DNA of 64,000 nucleotides, taken from the NCBI GenBank assembly GCA_002491565.1, contig DKWE01000050.1, forward strand, positions 1 to 64,000. The letters run 5' to 3'. Position numbers and translations under genes: made by a program. Below, piece after piece: positions 50,343 to 60,033 of the stretch. Under the pieces are notes generated by a model. That model was given only the letters and a program-made list of their open reading frames with translations. It was not told the DNA's origin and ran no database searches. This DNA comes from Lachnospiraceae bacterium UBA7160 (GTDB lineage: Bacteria; Bacillota; Clostridia; Lachnospirales; Lachnospiraceae). Positions within the stretch are counted from its first letter, which is position 1. Each line of letters starts with the position of its first letter.

Positions 50343-52469
50343 ATGGCACTGACAGAATTCGAAAAGCCGGAATATTATACCAACCGTGAGATCAGCTGGC
50401 TAGGCTTCAACAGCCGTGTGTTGAGCGAGGCGCGCGACAAGAGCCTGCCGTTTCTGGAGAGGCTGAAATTTCTGAGCATTACCTCCTCCAATCTGGATGA
50501 ATTTTTCATGATCCGTGTCGCATCCCTGAAGGATATGGTACATGCGAAATATACGAAGCGCGATATCGCAGGCCTGACCCCGCAGGAACAGCTTGCGCTG
50601 ATCCAGGAGAAGGCGCATGAACTGGTGCATCAGCAGTATTCCACGTACAACCGTTCGCTGCTCCCGGTTCTGACCGCAAGCGGTGTCGAGGTCGTGACGG
50701 AGCATGAGAAGATGAGCGCGGAACAGATGGAGTATGCGGATCACTATTTCGAGGAAAATGTCTATCCGGTTCTGACGCCAATGGCGATGGATTCCTCGCG
50801 TCCGTTCCCGCTGATCCGAAATAAGACGCTGAATATCGGCGCGCTGATTTCAAAAAAGGGGGAGAAGGGCAAGGCAGAATTTGCGACGGTACAGGTGCCG
50901 TCCGTACTCCCGCGGATTGTCCGTCTTCCGAATGGAGAGAAGGGACAGAAATGTGTCATTCTGCTGGAGGAGATTATTGAGCGGAATATTGAGAAGCTGT
51001 TCCTGAATTATAATGTAGTCTGTGCGCACCCGTACCGGATCATGCGCAACGCGGATTTGACGATTGACGAAGATGACGCAGCGGATTTGCTGAAGGAGAT
51101 TCAGAAGCAGCTGAAAAAACGTCAGTGGGGCGAGGTCATCCGGCTGGAGATCGAGGATAAGATGGAGCCGAAGCTCTTGAAAATCCTGAGGCAGGAATTT
51201 GATGTAAAGGAAGAAGACATTTACCCAATCAACGGACCGCTTGATCTGACCTTTTTAATGAAGCTGTATGGACTCGAGGGGATGGACGATTATCGCTACC
51301 AGCCGTACCGTCCGCAGCCGGTGCCGGGCATGAACGACGAAGAGGACATCTTTACGCAGATCCGGCGCGGCGATATCCTGCTGCACCATCCGTACATGAC
51401 CTTTGATCCGGTGATCCAGTTTGTAAAGCAGGCGGCAGCAGATCCTGATGTGCTTGCGATCAAGCAGACATTGTACCGCGTGAGCGGCCATTCTCCGATT
51501 GTTGCTGCACTCGCGCAGGCGGCAGAGAACGGCAAGCAGGTTTCTGTGCTTGTCGAGCTGAAGGCACGGTTTGATGAGGAAAATAATATTCTCTGGGCGA
51601 AGATGCTGGAGAAGGCGGGCTGTCATGTGATCTACGGGCTGCACGGGCTGAAGACGCACAGTAAGATCACTCTGGTCGTGCGCCGCGAGGAGGACGGCAT
51701 TCGAAGGTACGTCCATCTTGGCACAGGAAACTATAACGATTCGACCGCAAAGCTGTATACGGACTGCGGCATCCTGACATGCTCGGAGCCGATCGGCGAG
51801 GATGCGACGGCAGTCTTCAACATGCTTTCCGGCTATTCGGAGCCGAAGAGCTGGAATCGTCTGTCCCTGGCGCCGCTGTGGCTGCGCGGGACGTTTCTCC
51901 GGCTGATCCGCCGGGAAGCGGAGCATGCGAAGAACGGGGAGCCGGCGCGTATTATCGCAAAGATGAATTCGCTGTGCGATAAAGAGATTATCGCGGCACT
52001 CTACGAGGCTTCTGCGGCCGGGGTGGAGATTGACCTGATTATCCGGGGGATCTGCTGTCTGAAGACGGGGATTCCGAAGATCAGCGAGCACATTCATGTG
52101 CGTTCCATTGTCGGGAATTTCCTGGAACATGCGCGGATCTTTTACTTCCGAAACGGCGGAAATGAGGAGTTTTATATGGGAAGCGCGGACTGGATGCCGC
52201 GGAATCTGGACAAGCGGGTTGAGATTCTCTTCCCGGTCGAGGATCCGGGGGTCCGCGAAGAGGTGCGGCATATCCTGGAGATCCAGCTGGAGGACAATGT
52301 CAAGGCGCATATCCTGCAGCCGGACGGCTCCTATGAGAAGATCGACAAGCGCGGCAAGACACTGCTGAACGCGCAGGAATACTTCTGCGAGGAGGCGCAG
52401 AACCGGGGGAAGACAGAAGAAGAGTATGTGCCGGGGCGTGTGTTTATCCCGATGGAGGCGGCGGAGTAA
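50343..52469 (+). CDS. ppk1: Polyphosphate kinase
   Basis: Makes polyphosphate from ATP reversibly. The 708-residue protein begins with NREISWLGFNSRVLSEA and has the phospholipase D-like core with GLKTHSKITLVVRREEDG and YVHLGTGNYNDSTAKLYTD (autophosphorylated His region), then HARIFYFRNGGNEEFYMGS. All domains (N, head, C1, C2) are present, in a family whose usual length is about 700. The start follows AAAGGAGC. It is 161 bases after ppx; that gap shows no clear signal. Confidence 0.96.
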   Translation: MALTEFEKPEYYTNREISWLGFNSRVLSEARDKSLPFLERLKFLSITSSNLDEFFMIRVASLKDMVHAKYTKRDIAGLTPQEQLALIQEKAHELVHQQYSTYNRSLLPVLTASGVEVVTEHEKMSAEQMEYADHYFEENVYPVLTPMAMDSSRPFPLIRNKTLNIGALISKKGEKGKAEFATVQVPSVLPRIVRLPNGEKGQKCVILLEEIIERNIEKLFLNYNVVCAHPYRIMRNADLTIDEDDAADLLKEIQKQLKKRQWGEVIRLEIEDKMEPKLLKILRQEFDVKEEDIYPINGPLDLTFLMKLYGLEGMDDYRYQPYRPQPVPGMNDEEDIFTQIRRGDILLHHPYMTFDPVIQFVKQAAADPDVLAIKQTLYRVSGHSPIVAALAQAAENGKQVSVLVELKARFDEENNILWAKMLEKAGCHVIYGLHGLKTHSKITLVVRREEDGIRRYVHLGTGNYNDSTAKLYTDCGILTCSEPIGEDATAVFNMLSGYSEPKSWNRLSLAPLWLRGTFLRLIRREAEHAKNGEPARIIAKMNSLCDKEIIAALYEASAAGVEIDLIIRGICCLKTGIPKISEHIHVRSIVGNFLEHARIFYFRNGGNEEFYMGSADWMPRNLDKRVEILFPVEDPGVREEVRHILEIQLEDNVKAHILQPDGSYEKIDKRGKTLLNAQEYFCEEAQNRGKTEEEYVPGRVFIPMEAAE

Positions 52470-52560
52470 GTAACCGGGCGCCACTGACACTTTGCAGCCC
52501 GGATGTTACGTGATCCCGCGGGACCGAGGATGCGTGAACAGTAATGAAGGAGATGGATTT

Positions 52561-53628
52561 ATGTATCGAGATCATACAAGAAAGGTAACGATTGGAGACC
52601 GGGTTATCGGCGGCGGGAATCCGGTACTGATCCAGTCGATGACGAATACGAAGACGGAGGATGTGGCAGCGACGGTTGCACAGATCCAGGCGCTTACGGC
52701 GGCGGGCTGTGAGATCATCCGCTGCGCGGTGCCGACGATGGAAGCGGCACAGGCACTTAGGGAAATCAAGCGGCAGATTACGATTCCGCTGGTGGCGGAC
52801 ATCCATTTTGACTACCGGCTGGCAATCGCGGCGATTGAGGCAGGCGCGGACAAGATCCGGATCAACCCGGGCAATATCGGAAGCACAGAGCATGTGCGCG
52901 CGGTCGTGGATGCGGCGCGGGAGCGGAATATCCCGATCCGTGTCGGGGTTAACAGCGGTTCTCTGGAAAAGGAAATCGTGGAGCGCGACCACGGCGTGAC
53001 GGCGGAGGGGATTGTAGAGAGTGCGCTGCACCAGGTGGCCATTATTGAGGACATGGGATATGAGAATCTGGTTATCAGCATCAAGTCCTCCGATGTCCTG
53101 ATGTGCGCGCGTGCCCATGAACTGCTGGCACAGAAGACAGATTACCCCCTGCATGTGGGAATCACGGAGGCGGGAACCCTGTTTTCCGGGACGATCAAGT
53201 CCTCCATCGGTCTTGGCATCATTCTGCATGAGGGGATCGGCGATACGATCCGCGTGTCTCTGACCGGCGACCCGCTCGAGGAGGTGCGCGCGGCGAAGCA
53301 AATCCTGCGCACGCTTGGGCTGCGGAAGGGCGGTATCGAGGTCGTATCCTGTCCGACGTGCGGGAGGACGCAGATTGACCTGATCGGCCTGGCTAACCAG
53401 GTGCAGGCAATGGTCGAGGATATTCCGCTGGATCTGAAGGTTGCGGTCATGGGCTGCGTTGTGAACGGACCGGGCGAGGCGAAAGAGGCAGACATCGGCA
53501 TTGCAGGCGGCAAGGGCGTCGGGCTGCTCATCAAGAAGGGCGAGGTCGTCCGCACCATGCCGGAGAAGGAACTGCTGAATGCGCTGCGTGAGGAGCTGCT
53601 GAACTGGGATAAAAATAAAGAAGGATAA
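52561..53628 (+). CDS. ispG: 4-hydroxy-3-methylbut-2-enyl-diphosphate synthase (flavodoxin/ferredoxin-dependent)
   Basis: Penultimate step of the MEP isoprenoid pathway, converting methylerythritol cyclodiphosphate to HMBPP. The 355-residue protein has VLIQSMTNTKTEDVAATVAQ, PLVADIHFDYRLA, KIRINPGNIGS, the Cys pair VSCPTCGRT and the third cluster Cys in VMGCVVNGPGEAKEADIG, which together hold the [4Fe-4S] cluster. ATG 52561 follows AAGGAGA; upstream in-frame codons lack a site. It is 91 bases after ppk1 and 17 bases before polC. Confidence 0.97.
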   Translation: MYRDHTRKVTIGDRVIGGGNPVLIQSMTNTKTEDVAATVAQIQALTAAGCEIIRCAVPTMEAAQALREIKRQITIPLVADIHFDYRLAIAAIEAGADKIRINPGNIGSTEHVRAVVDAARERNIPIRVGVNSGSLEKEIVERDHGVTAEGIVESALHQVAIIEDMGYENLVISIKSSDVLMCARAHELLAQKTDYPLHVGITEAGTLFSGTIKSSIGLGIILHEGIGDTIRVSLTGDPLEEVRAAKQILRTLGLRKGGIEVVSCPTCGRTQIDLIGLANQVQAMVEDIPLDLKVAVMGCVVNGPGEAKEADIGIAGGKGVGLLIKKGEVVRTMPEKELLNALREELLNWDKNKEG

Positions 53629-53645
53629 TACGGGAGTAAGATTGG

Positions 53646-56600
53646 ATGCAGAAATCATTTTCGGAGGTATTTCCGACACTGGATCTGCCGGAGGAGCTGA
53701 TCGGTCTGCTGGAGTTTGTGCGGATCGACCGCGTCACCTTAAACCGGAACCGCGATTTCATGCGGATTTTTCTGGAGAGCGACAAACTGATTGATAAGAA
53801 GTATATTTTTGAGCTGGAGCGGGCGATCACGGACCAGCTCTTTTCCGACGTTGTGATGACAGTGAAGGTGATCGAGCGGTTTCATCTGTCGAAGCAGTAT
53901 ACGCCGCGCAACCTGATGACAGTCTATGAGGGCAGCATCCTGCTGGAACTGAAGCAGTACAATGCGCTGCTGTACAGTCTGATGCACGATGCAAAGAAGG
54001 TGTTTTCTTCAGATGACACGCTCTGTCTGGAGCTGCCGGACTCAGTGGTCGCGGACGGGAAGGAGCAGGAGCTGCTTGCAATCCTGGAAAAAATTTTCTG
54101 TGAGCGCTGCGGGCTGAACTTCCATGTCAGTGCAAAGCGTGTGGCGCCGGTACAGACCGCCCGGCGCAGGAATCTCGAGCTGGAGCTGGAGCAGGAGGTC
54201 GCACAGATCGCGCAGAATTATCGTGCGGTGAAGGAGGCAGAGCAGGAGCAATCATCAGGCGGACAGGAACAGGCAGGAAGCCAGAGGACGGCGAAGGCAA
54301 AAGGAGGAGCTGCAAAGGATGCGGCATCCCAGGGAAGGCAGCAGACCTCGTCTGGCAAGAATGCGGGTGCACAGGAGAGCAACGGAAAAGGAAAGTTTGC
54401 TTTGGATGGGCAGAATCCGGAGGAACGCGGCCGGCGGAATACATTTTTTGCCGGAGGCAGGTTTGGCCAGCCGAAAAAGTCGGACAATCCGGATGTCATT
54501 TTTGGTCGCGATATTGAGTCGGAACCGATGGAGATTGAGCAGATCACCGGCGAGATCGGTGCGGTGACGGTGCGTGGCCAGGTGCTGACAGCGGATCAGA
54601 GGGAGCTGCGGATCGGGAAGACGCTGATTAGCTTCAATCTGACTGATTTTACGGACACGATCACGGTGAAAATTTTTGTGAAACAGGAACAGGCGGCAGA
54701 GCTCGCGGGAGCGATCAAGCCGGGAGCGTTTCTGATGCTGACCGGAGTGACGACGATCGACCGGTTTGACAGCCAGCTCTCGATCGGAAATGTATCTGGC
54801 ATGAAGAAGATAGCGGATTTTCGGGAAAAGCGCGTGGACAACTATCCGGAAAAGCGGGTGGAGCTTCACTGCCACACAAAGATGAGTGATATGGATGGGG
54901 TCTCGGATGTTTCCGCTCTGCTCGCGCGTGCGATGGAGTGGGGGCATCCTGCGATGGCGATTACCGATCATGGTGTCGTGCAGGCTTTCACGGAGGCGAA
55001 CCATACGGTGCCGAAGGATCGTCCGTTTAAAATCATCTATGGGATGGAGGGTTATCTTGTCGATGATCTGAAGGAAATCGTGACAAATGAGAGAGGACAG
55101 ACCTTGCGGGACGCCTATGTCGTGTTTGATCTGGAGACTACAGGTTTTTCGGCGGAGAAGGACCGGATCATCGAGATTGGTGCGGTGCGTGTTGAGGGCG
55201 GAAAGATTGTCCGGAAGTTCAGCACCTTTGTCAATCCTCAGATTCCGATCCCCTTCCGTATTGAGGAGCTGACGGGGATCAATGATGAGATGGTTCTGGA
55301 CGCGCCGCCGATCGAAAAGATCCTGCCGGATTTTCTGGCATTCTGCGACGGCTGCGCGATGGTGGCACACAATGCTGGGTTTGATATGAGTTTTATCACG
55401 GAGAACAGCAGGCGGCTTGGACTTTCCTGTGACAAGACGATCGTGGATACCGTGGAGATGGCGCGTATCCTGTTACCGCAGCTGAACCGCTTTAAGCTGG
55501 ATACTGTGGCGAAAGCGCTGAATGTATCGCTGGAAAATCATCACCGGGCGGTGGATGATGCAGGCTGTACCGCGGAAATTTTTGTGAAGCTGGTGGAGAT
55601 GCTTGAGAAGCAGGGCGTAGATACGCTGGCGGGACTGAATGCACTTGGCATGTCTTCGGAAAGCCAGATCAAAAAGCTGCCGACCTACCATGTGATCATT
55701 CTGGCGAAAAATGATATCGGGCGCGTGAATTTGTACCGCCTGGTGTCATGGTCGCATTTAAAGTATTTCAAACGGTCTCCGCGCGTACCGAAAAGTGTGC
55801 TGCAAAAATACCGGGAGGGCCTGATCATTGGTTCCGCCTGCGAGGCAGGAGAACTGTACCGTGCGCTGCTGCGCGGGGCTCCGGAGCCGGAGATCGCGCG
55901 GATCGTGAATTTTTACGATTACCTGGAAATTCAGCCGCTCGGGAACAATGCGTTTATGACGCGGGAGGATTATGAGGATCGCAGGACGGTGGAGGATCTG
56001 AAGGAGCTGAACCGCAGAATCTGTGAGCTGGGAGAGCGGTATGGCAAGCCGGTCGCCGCGACGTGCGACGTCCATTTTCTCGACCCGAAGGATGAGATCT
56101 ACCGCCGCATCATCATGGCATGCAAGAAATTCAAGGACTCGGATGATCAGGCGCCGCTGTATCTGCGGACGACCGAGGAGATGCTGGAGGAATTTTCCTA
56201 TCTGGGAGAGGAAAAGGCGCATGAGGTCGTGATCACGAATACAGTGAAGATTGCGAAGATGTGCGAGAAGATCTCCCCGGTGCGCCCGGACAAATGTCCG
56301 CCGGTTATTGACCATTCGGATCAGATTCTCCGGAATCTGTGCTATGAGAAAGCGAACGAAATTTACGGGGTCCCTCTGCCGTCGGTTGTCGAGGAACGGC
56401 TGGAGCGTGAGCTGAACTCGATTATCTCTAATGGCTTTGCCGTGATGTACATCATTGCGCAGAAGCTTGTGTGGAAGTCAAATGCGGATGGCTATCTCGT
56501 TGGCTCGCGTGGGTCGGTCGGCTCCTCCTTTGTCGCGACGATGTCCGGGATCACGGAGGTCAATCCGCTCAGTCCGCACTATATCTGTCCGAACTGTCAC

Positions 56601-58190
56601 TACAGTGATTTTGATTCGGAGGAAGTGAAAAAATTTGCCGGGATGGCAGGCTGTGATATGCCGGATAAGGTGTGCCCAAAGTGTGGAACCAAGCTGAAGA
56701 AGGACGGATTTGATATCCCGTTTGAGACGTTCCTCGGGTTTAAGGGAAATAAGGAGCCGGATATCGACCTGAATTTCTCCGGGGATTACCAGAGTAAGGC
56801 GCATAAGTATACGGAGGTGATTTTCGGAGCGGGGCAGACGTTTCGGGCCGGGACGATCGGTACGCTTGCAGACAAGACGGCATTTGGCTATGTAAAGCGG
56901 TATTATGAGGAGCGCGGAATCCGCAAACGGAACTGTGAGATTGACCGGATTGTGCAGGGCTGTGTCGGCGTGCGCCGGACGACCGGGCAGCATCCGGGCG
57001 GGATCATTGTGCTTCCTGTGGGAGAGGATATCTATTCCTTTACGCCGGTGCAGCATCCGGCGAATGATATGACAACGGACATCGTCACGACACATTTTGA
57101 TTATCACTCAATCGACCACAATCTGCTGAAGCTGGACATCCTCGGACACGATGATCCGACGATGATCCGTATGCTGGAGGATCTGACCGGGATTGATGCG
57201 AAGAAGATTCCGCTGGACGACCCGTCGGTGATGTCGCTGTTTGCAAAGACGGACGCGCTTGGCATCACGCCGGACGACATCGGCGGCTGCCCGCTTGGAT
57301 GTCTTGGCATTCCGGAGTTTGGCACAGAGTTTGCGATCCAGATGCTGCTGGATACGAAGCCGAAATATTTTTCTGACCTGGTCCGGATCGCGGGGCTGGC
57401 GCACGGGACGGACGTGTGGCTTGGCAACGCGCAGACCTTGATCGAGGAGGGAAAGGCTACGATTTCCACAGCGATTTGCACGCGTGACGATATCATGATC
57501 TATCTGATTGGCAAGGGGCTGGACAGTGAACAGTCGTTTACGATCATGGAGAGCGTCCGGAAGGGTAAGGGACTGAAGCCGGAGTGGGAGACGGAGATGA
57601 CAGCGCACGGCGTTCCGGACTGGTATATCTGGTCCTGCAAGAAAATTAAGTACATGTTCCCGAAGGCGCACGCGGCGGCGTATGTTATGATGGCTTACCG
57701 CATTGCGTACTGCAAGATCTTTTATCCTCTGGCGTACTATGCGGCGTTTTTCAGCATCCGTGCACCGGGATTTGACTATGAGCTGATGTGTCTCGGAAGG
57801 GATAAGCTGCTGTATCATATGAAGGATTATGAGAAGCGGATGGACACCCTGAGCAAGAAGGAGCAGGACACGTACCGGGACATGAAGGTGGTCCGGGAAA
57901 TGTATGCGCGTGGTTTTGAGTTTCTTCCGATTGATATTTATGAGTCGGGAGCGACGCGGTTTAAAATCAAGGACGGGAAGCTGCTGCCTGCGCTCAGTAC
58001 GATTGGAGGACTGGGAGAAAGGGCGGCGGAGGCGGTAGTCGACGCAGTGAAAGACGGACCGTTTCTGTCGAAGGATGACTTCCGGAACCGCACGAAGGTC
58101 AGCAAGACGATCGTGGATCTGCTCTCGGATCTCAAGATCCTGGACGGACTGCCGGAGTCGAACCAGCTGTCGCTGTTTGATTTTGCGTAG
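53646..58190 (+). CDS. polC: DNA polymerase III alpha subunit, PolC type
   Basis: Main replicase of low-GC Gram-positives, with built-in proofreading. The 1514-residue protein has, in order: an N-terminal domain (1-175); a Gln/Ala/Gly/Ser-rich linker (about 185-275); an OB fold (VRGQVLTADQRELRIGK, about 300-370); a PHP domain (RVELHCHTKMSDMDGVSDVS); an inserted 3'-5' exonuclease (YVVFDLETTGFSAEKDRIIE to HRAVDDAGCTAE); then the palm with PDIDLNFSGDYQ and a Zn-binding segment (CPNCHYSDF, CPKCGTKL). Fingers and helix-hairpin-helix follow to ESNQLSLFDFA. GGGAG precedes the ATG. It ends 41 bases before yqeG. Confidence 0.97.
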   Translation: MQKSFSEVFPTLDLPEELIGLLEFVRIDRVTLNRNRDFMRIFLESDKLIDKKYIFELERAITDQLFSDVVMTVKVIERFHLSKQYTPRNLMTVYEGSILLELKQYNALLYSLMHDAKKVFSSDDTLCLELPDSVVADGKEQELLAILEKIFCERCGLNFHVSAKRVAPVQTARRRNLELELEQEVAQIAQNYRAVKEAEQEQSSGGQEQAGSQRTAKAKGGAAKDAASQGRQQTSSGKNAGAQESNGKGKFALDGQNPEERGRRNTFFAGGRFGQPKKSDNPDVIFGRDIESEPMEIEQITGEIGAVTVRGQVLTADQRELRIGKTLISFNLTDFTDTITVKIFVKQEQAAELAGAIKPGAFLMLTGVTTIDRFDSQLSIGNVSGMKKIADFREKRVDNYPEKRVELHCHTKMSDMDGVSDVSALLARAMEWGHPAMAITDHGVVQAFTEANHTVPKDRPFKIIYGMEGYLVDDLKEIVTNERGQTLRDAYVVFDLETTGFSAEKDRIIEIGAVRVEGGKIVRKFSTFVNPQIPIPFRIEELTGINDEMVLDAPPIEKILPDFLAFCDGCAMVAHNAGFDMSFITENSRRLGLSCDKTIVDTVEMARILLPQLNRFKLDTVAKALNVSLENHHRAVDDAGCTAEIFVKLVEMLEKQGVDTLAGLNALGMSSESQIKKLPTYHVIILAKNDIGRVNLYRLVSWSHLKYFKRSPRVPKSVLQKYREGLIIGSACEAGELYRALLRGAPEPEIARIVNFYDYLEIQPLGNNAFMTREDYEDRRTVEDLKELNRRICELGERYGKPVAATCDVHFLDPKDEIYRRIIMACKKFKDSDDQAPLYLRTTEEMLEEFSYLGEEKAHEVVITNTVKIAKMCEKISPVRPDKCPPVIDHSDQILRNLCYEKANEIYGVPLPSVVEERLERELNSIISNGFAVMYIIAQKLVWKSNADGYLVGSRGSVGSSFVATMSGITEVNPLSPHYICPNCHYSDFDSEEVKKFAGMAGCDMPDKVCPKCGTKLKKDGFDIPFETFLGFKGNKEPDIDLNFSGDYQSKAHKYTEVIFGAGQTFRAGTIGTLADKTAFGYVKRYYEERGIRKRNCEIDRIVQGCVGVRRTTGQHPGGIIVLPVGEDIYSFTPVQHPANDMTTDIVTTHFDYHSIDHNLLKLDILGHDDPTMIRMLEDLTGIDAKKIPLDDPSVMSLFAKTDALGITPDDIGGCPLGCLGIPEFGTEFAIQMLLDTKPKYFSDLVRIAGLAHGTDVWLGNAQTLIEEGKATISTAICTRDDIMIYLIGKGLDSEQSFTIMESVRKGKGLKPEWETEMTAHGVPDWYIWSCKKIKYMFPKAHAAAYVMMAYRIAYCKIFYPLAYYAAFFSIRAPGFDYELMCLGRDKLLYHMKDYEKRMDTLSKKEQDTYRDMKVVREMYARGFEFLPIDIYESGATRFKIKDGKLLPALSTIGGLGERAAEAVVDAVKDGPFLSKDDFRNRTKVSKTIVDLLSDLKILDGLPESNQLSLFDFA

Positions 58191-58231
58191 GGGAAAGTAA
58201 AATTTGGCAAGGTAGAAAGGATAAGTAGGAA

Positions 58232-58762
58232 ATGTCTGTCTTTCAGTGTTTCTATCCGGATGAATATCTGGATTCCACATATGAGATTGATTTTGCGGCG
58301 CGGTATGCAGCCGGTGTGCGGGGGGTGATCTTCGATATCGATAATACGCTGGTGCCGCACGGGGCTCCTGCGGATGCGCGGGCGAGGGAATTGTTTGCGA
58401 AGCTTGCCAGACTTGGAATTTCGTGCTGCCTGCTCTCGAATAATCAGCGGGAGCGGGTAGAGCTGTTTAACCGGGACATCCAGGTGCCGTTTATTGAGAA
58501 TGCACATAAGCCGTCTGTGAAATCCTATCAGAAAGCGATGCAGATGATGGGGACCACGCCATCAAATACGCTGTTTGTCGGTGATCAGCTGTTTACGGAT
58601 GTCTACGGCGCGCGCCGTGCCGGGATCCATACCATATTAGTGAAGCCGATTCACCCGAAGGAAGAGATCCAGATTGTGCTGAAGCGGTATCTGGAGCGGA
58701 TCGTGCTGCATTACTATCAGAAGGAGCAAAGAGCTGACGAGGGCGGCGCGCAAGGGCGTTGA
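58232..58762 (+). CDS. yqeG: YqeG-family HAD IIIA-type phosphatase
   Basis: A 176-residue HAD-superfamily protein with motif I GVIFDIDNTLVPHGAPA, motif II in LLSNNQRERV, the Lys in HKPSVKSYQKAM and motif III NTLFVGDQLFTDVYGARRA. This is the YqeG layout; the family acts on phosphatidylglycerophosphate or small phosphates in some species, but the role in this organism is not known. AGAAAGGATAAG precedes the ATG. It follows polC by 41 bases, probably in the same transcript. Confidence 0.9.
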   Translation: MSVFQCFYPDEYLDSTYEIDFAARYAAGVRGVIFDIDNTLVPHGAPADARARELFAKLARLGISCCLLSNNQRERVELFNRDIQVPFIENAHKPSVKSYQKAMQMMGTTPSNTLFVGDQLFTDVYGARRAGIHTILVKPIHPKEEIQIVLKRYLERIVLHYYQKEQRADEGGAQGR

Positions 58763-58856
58763 TAGTCACACATTAGTCACAAGGGAAGGCTGAAACGTAC
58801 GGTTCCTGAGGCATTTATATGAAAAAACTTTTAAGAGAGTTTTAAGAAACGCCATC

Positions 58857-58885
58857 TTTACGTCTTTCACTGAGTATGCTAGAAT
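58857..58885 (+). promoter_or_regulatory. Promoter of the SH3-domain protein gene
   Basis: TTTACG (58857-58862), a 17-base spacer and TAGAAT (58880-58885), about 60 bases upstream of the ATG. Confidence 0.5.
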
Positions 58886-58946
58886 AAAATATAATTATGT
58901 GAATATTTGAGAGATTCACAAATTTGTAATTGTGGGGGGATTGCGG

Positions 58947-59897
58947 ATGTTGGATCGGTTTAGGGAGTGGTTATCAGACAATTTGCGGTATCTATTGCTG
59001 GGACTGTCGATTGTATTGCTGCTGGTGATTGCGTTTTTTACGATTCGCCTGATCACGCGGATCGGGTCAGATGAGAAGAAGCCGGAGATGGAGCAGATGA
59101 CAGAGGACGGGTCGGAAGCACAGGGCCAGGTATCGAAAACAGAGAATAAGCTGAAGAAGGAGCCGGCAGACTCTCCGCTGCATCAGTTGGTTGAAAAATA
59201 CTATAAAGCAGCAACGGAAAAGGATTATGACACGGTTGATACTCTGAATGAGGACGAAAAAGACCGGAAGGAGATTCGCGAGGATAGCGCAATTGAATCG
59301 TACAATAACATCATTACGTATTCGAAGGCTGGCATGACCGACGGAACCTATGTGGTGTATGTCTACTTTGAAGCGAAGATCGAGGGGATTCAGACGCTGG
59401 CGCCGAGGCTGGCTGAGATGTATGTGATCTCAGATGCCGAGGGTGGACTAAAGTTTGGCGACCGCACGGGCAGTACAGCTCTGGAAAATTATATGAAAGA
59501 GCTTGCGGCAGACGACGATGTACAGGCATTGGTCAGCGATGTCAACACGCAGCTGTCCAACGCGATGGCGCAGGATGGGGATCTGAAGACCTACGTAAAG
59601 GGAGCGTATAAATCCGGACAGGTTACAGATGGAACGGATGAAACAGACGAGACAGACGGAGCTGCAGATGGCAGCGGCGCCGGAGCGCAGACTGGCACGA
59701 TGAAGGCGAATACGGTGGTCAATGTGCGTGCGCAGGAGTCTGCCGAGTCGACCCTGTACGGGACACTTCCAGAGGGGATGGAAGTAGAAGTGCTGGAGAA
59801 TCTGAGCAGCGGCTGGTCCCGTATCCGGTATACGCAGAGCAATGGCACGGTGATAGAAGGTTATGTTATGACGCAGTACCTCTCGCCGGCAGGATGA
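58947..59897 (+). CDS. Membrane-anchored protein with C-terminal bacterial SH3 domain
   Basis: 316 residues. A cytoplasmic N-terminus and one membrane helix (about 18-42, LLLGLSIVLLLVIAFFTI) precede an acidic linker, then a conserved globular domain (about 75-210, with YYKAATEKDYDTVDTLNEDE and FGDRTGSTALENYMKELA). A Thr/Asp/Gly-rich spacer leads to an SH3_3 domain (about 250-312) with NVRAQESAESTLYGTLPEG and WSRIRY. Such proteins bind peptidoglycan or protein partners outside the cell. ATG 58947 lies after GGGGGGA. A strong terminator follows. Confidence 0.85.
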   Translation: MLDRFREWLSDNLRYLLLGLSIVLLLVIAFFTIRLITRIGSDEKKPEMEQMTEDGSEAQGQVSKTENKLKKEPADSPLHQLVEKYYKAATEKDYDTVDTLNEDEKDRKEIREDSAIESYNNIITYSKAGMTDGTYVVYVYFEAKIEGIQTLAPRLAEMYVISDAEGGLKFGDRTGSTALENYMKELAADDDVQALVSDVNTQLSNAMAQDGDLKTYVKGAYKSGQVTDGTDETDETDGAADGSGAGAQTGTMKANTVVNVRAQESAESTLYGTLPEGMEVEVLENLSSGWSRIRYTQSNGTVIEGYVMTQYLSPAG

Positions 59898-59915
59898 ATC
59901 ATCAGAAAGTAGAAG

Positions 59916-59958
59916 CAGCTGGAATCATGATACAGATAATCGTGATTCCAGCTGTTTT
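59916..59958 (+). terminator. Terminator after the SH3-domain gene
   Basis: AGCTGGAATCATGAT (59916-59930) and ATCGTGATTCCAGCT (59938-59952) form a 15-base stem with a 7-base loop and one G-T pair, followed by GTTTTT. Confidence 0.9.
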
Positions 59959-60033
59959 TATGTGGTGCTGCTAGAGCGCATTTCATCGGCACAGCCGGAG
60001 TGGGCGATTTGCGCATACGGGCTGAATTCCGGC

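Noticed and set aside
51255..52490. 411-residue open frame opposite ppk1, and a similar one at 52444-53679 opposite ispG
   Set aside because: Shadow frames created by codon bias of the plus-strand genes.
57108..58280. 390-residue open frame opposite polC
   Set aside because: Antisense of a conserved gene, His/Arg-rich shadow text, no support.
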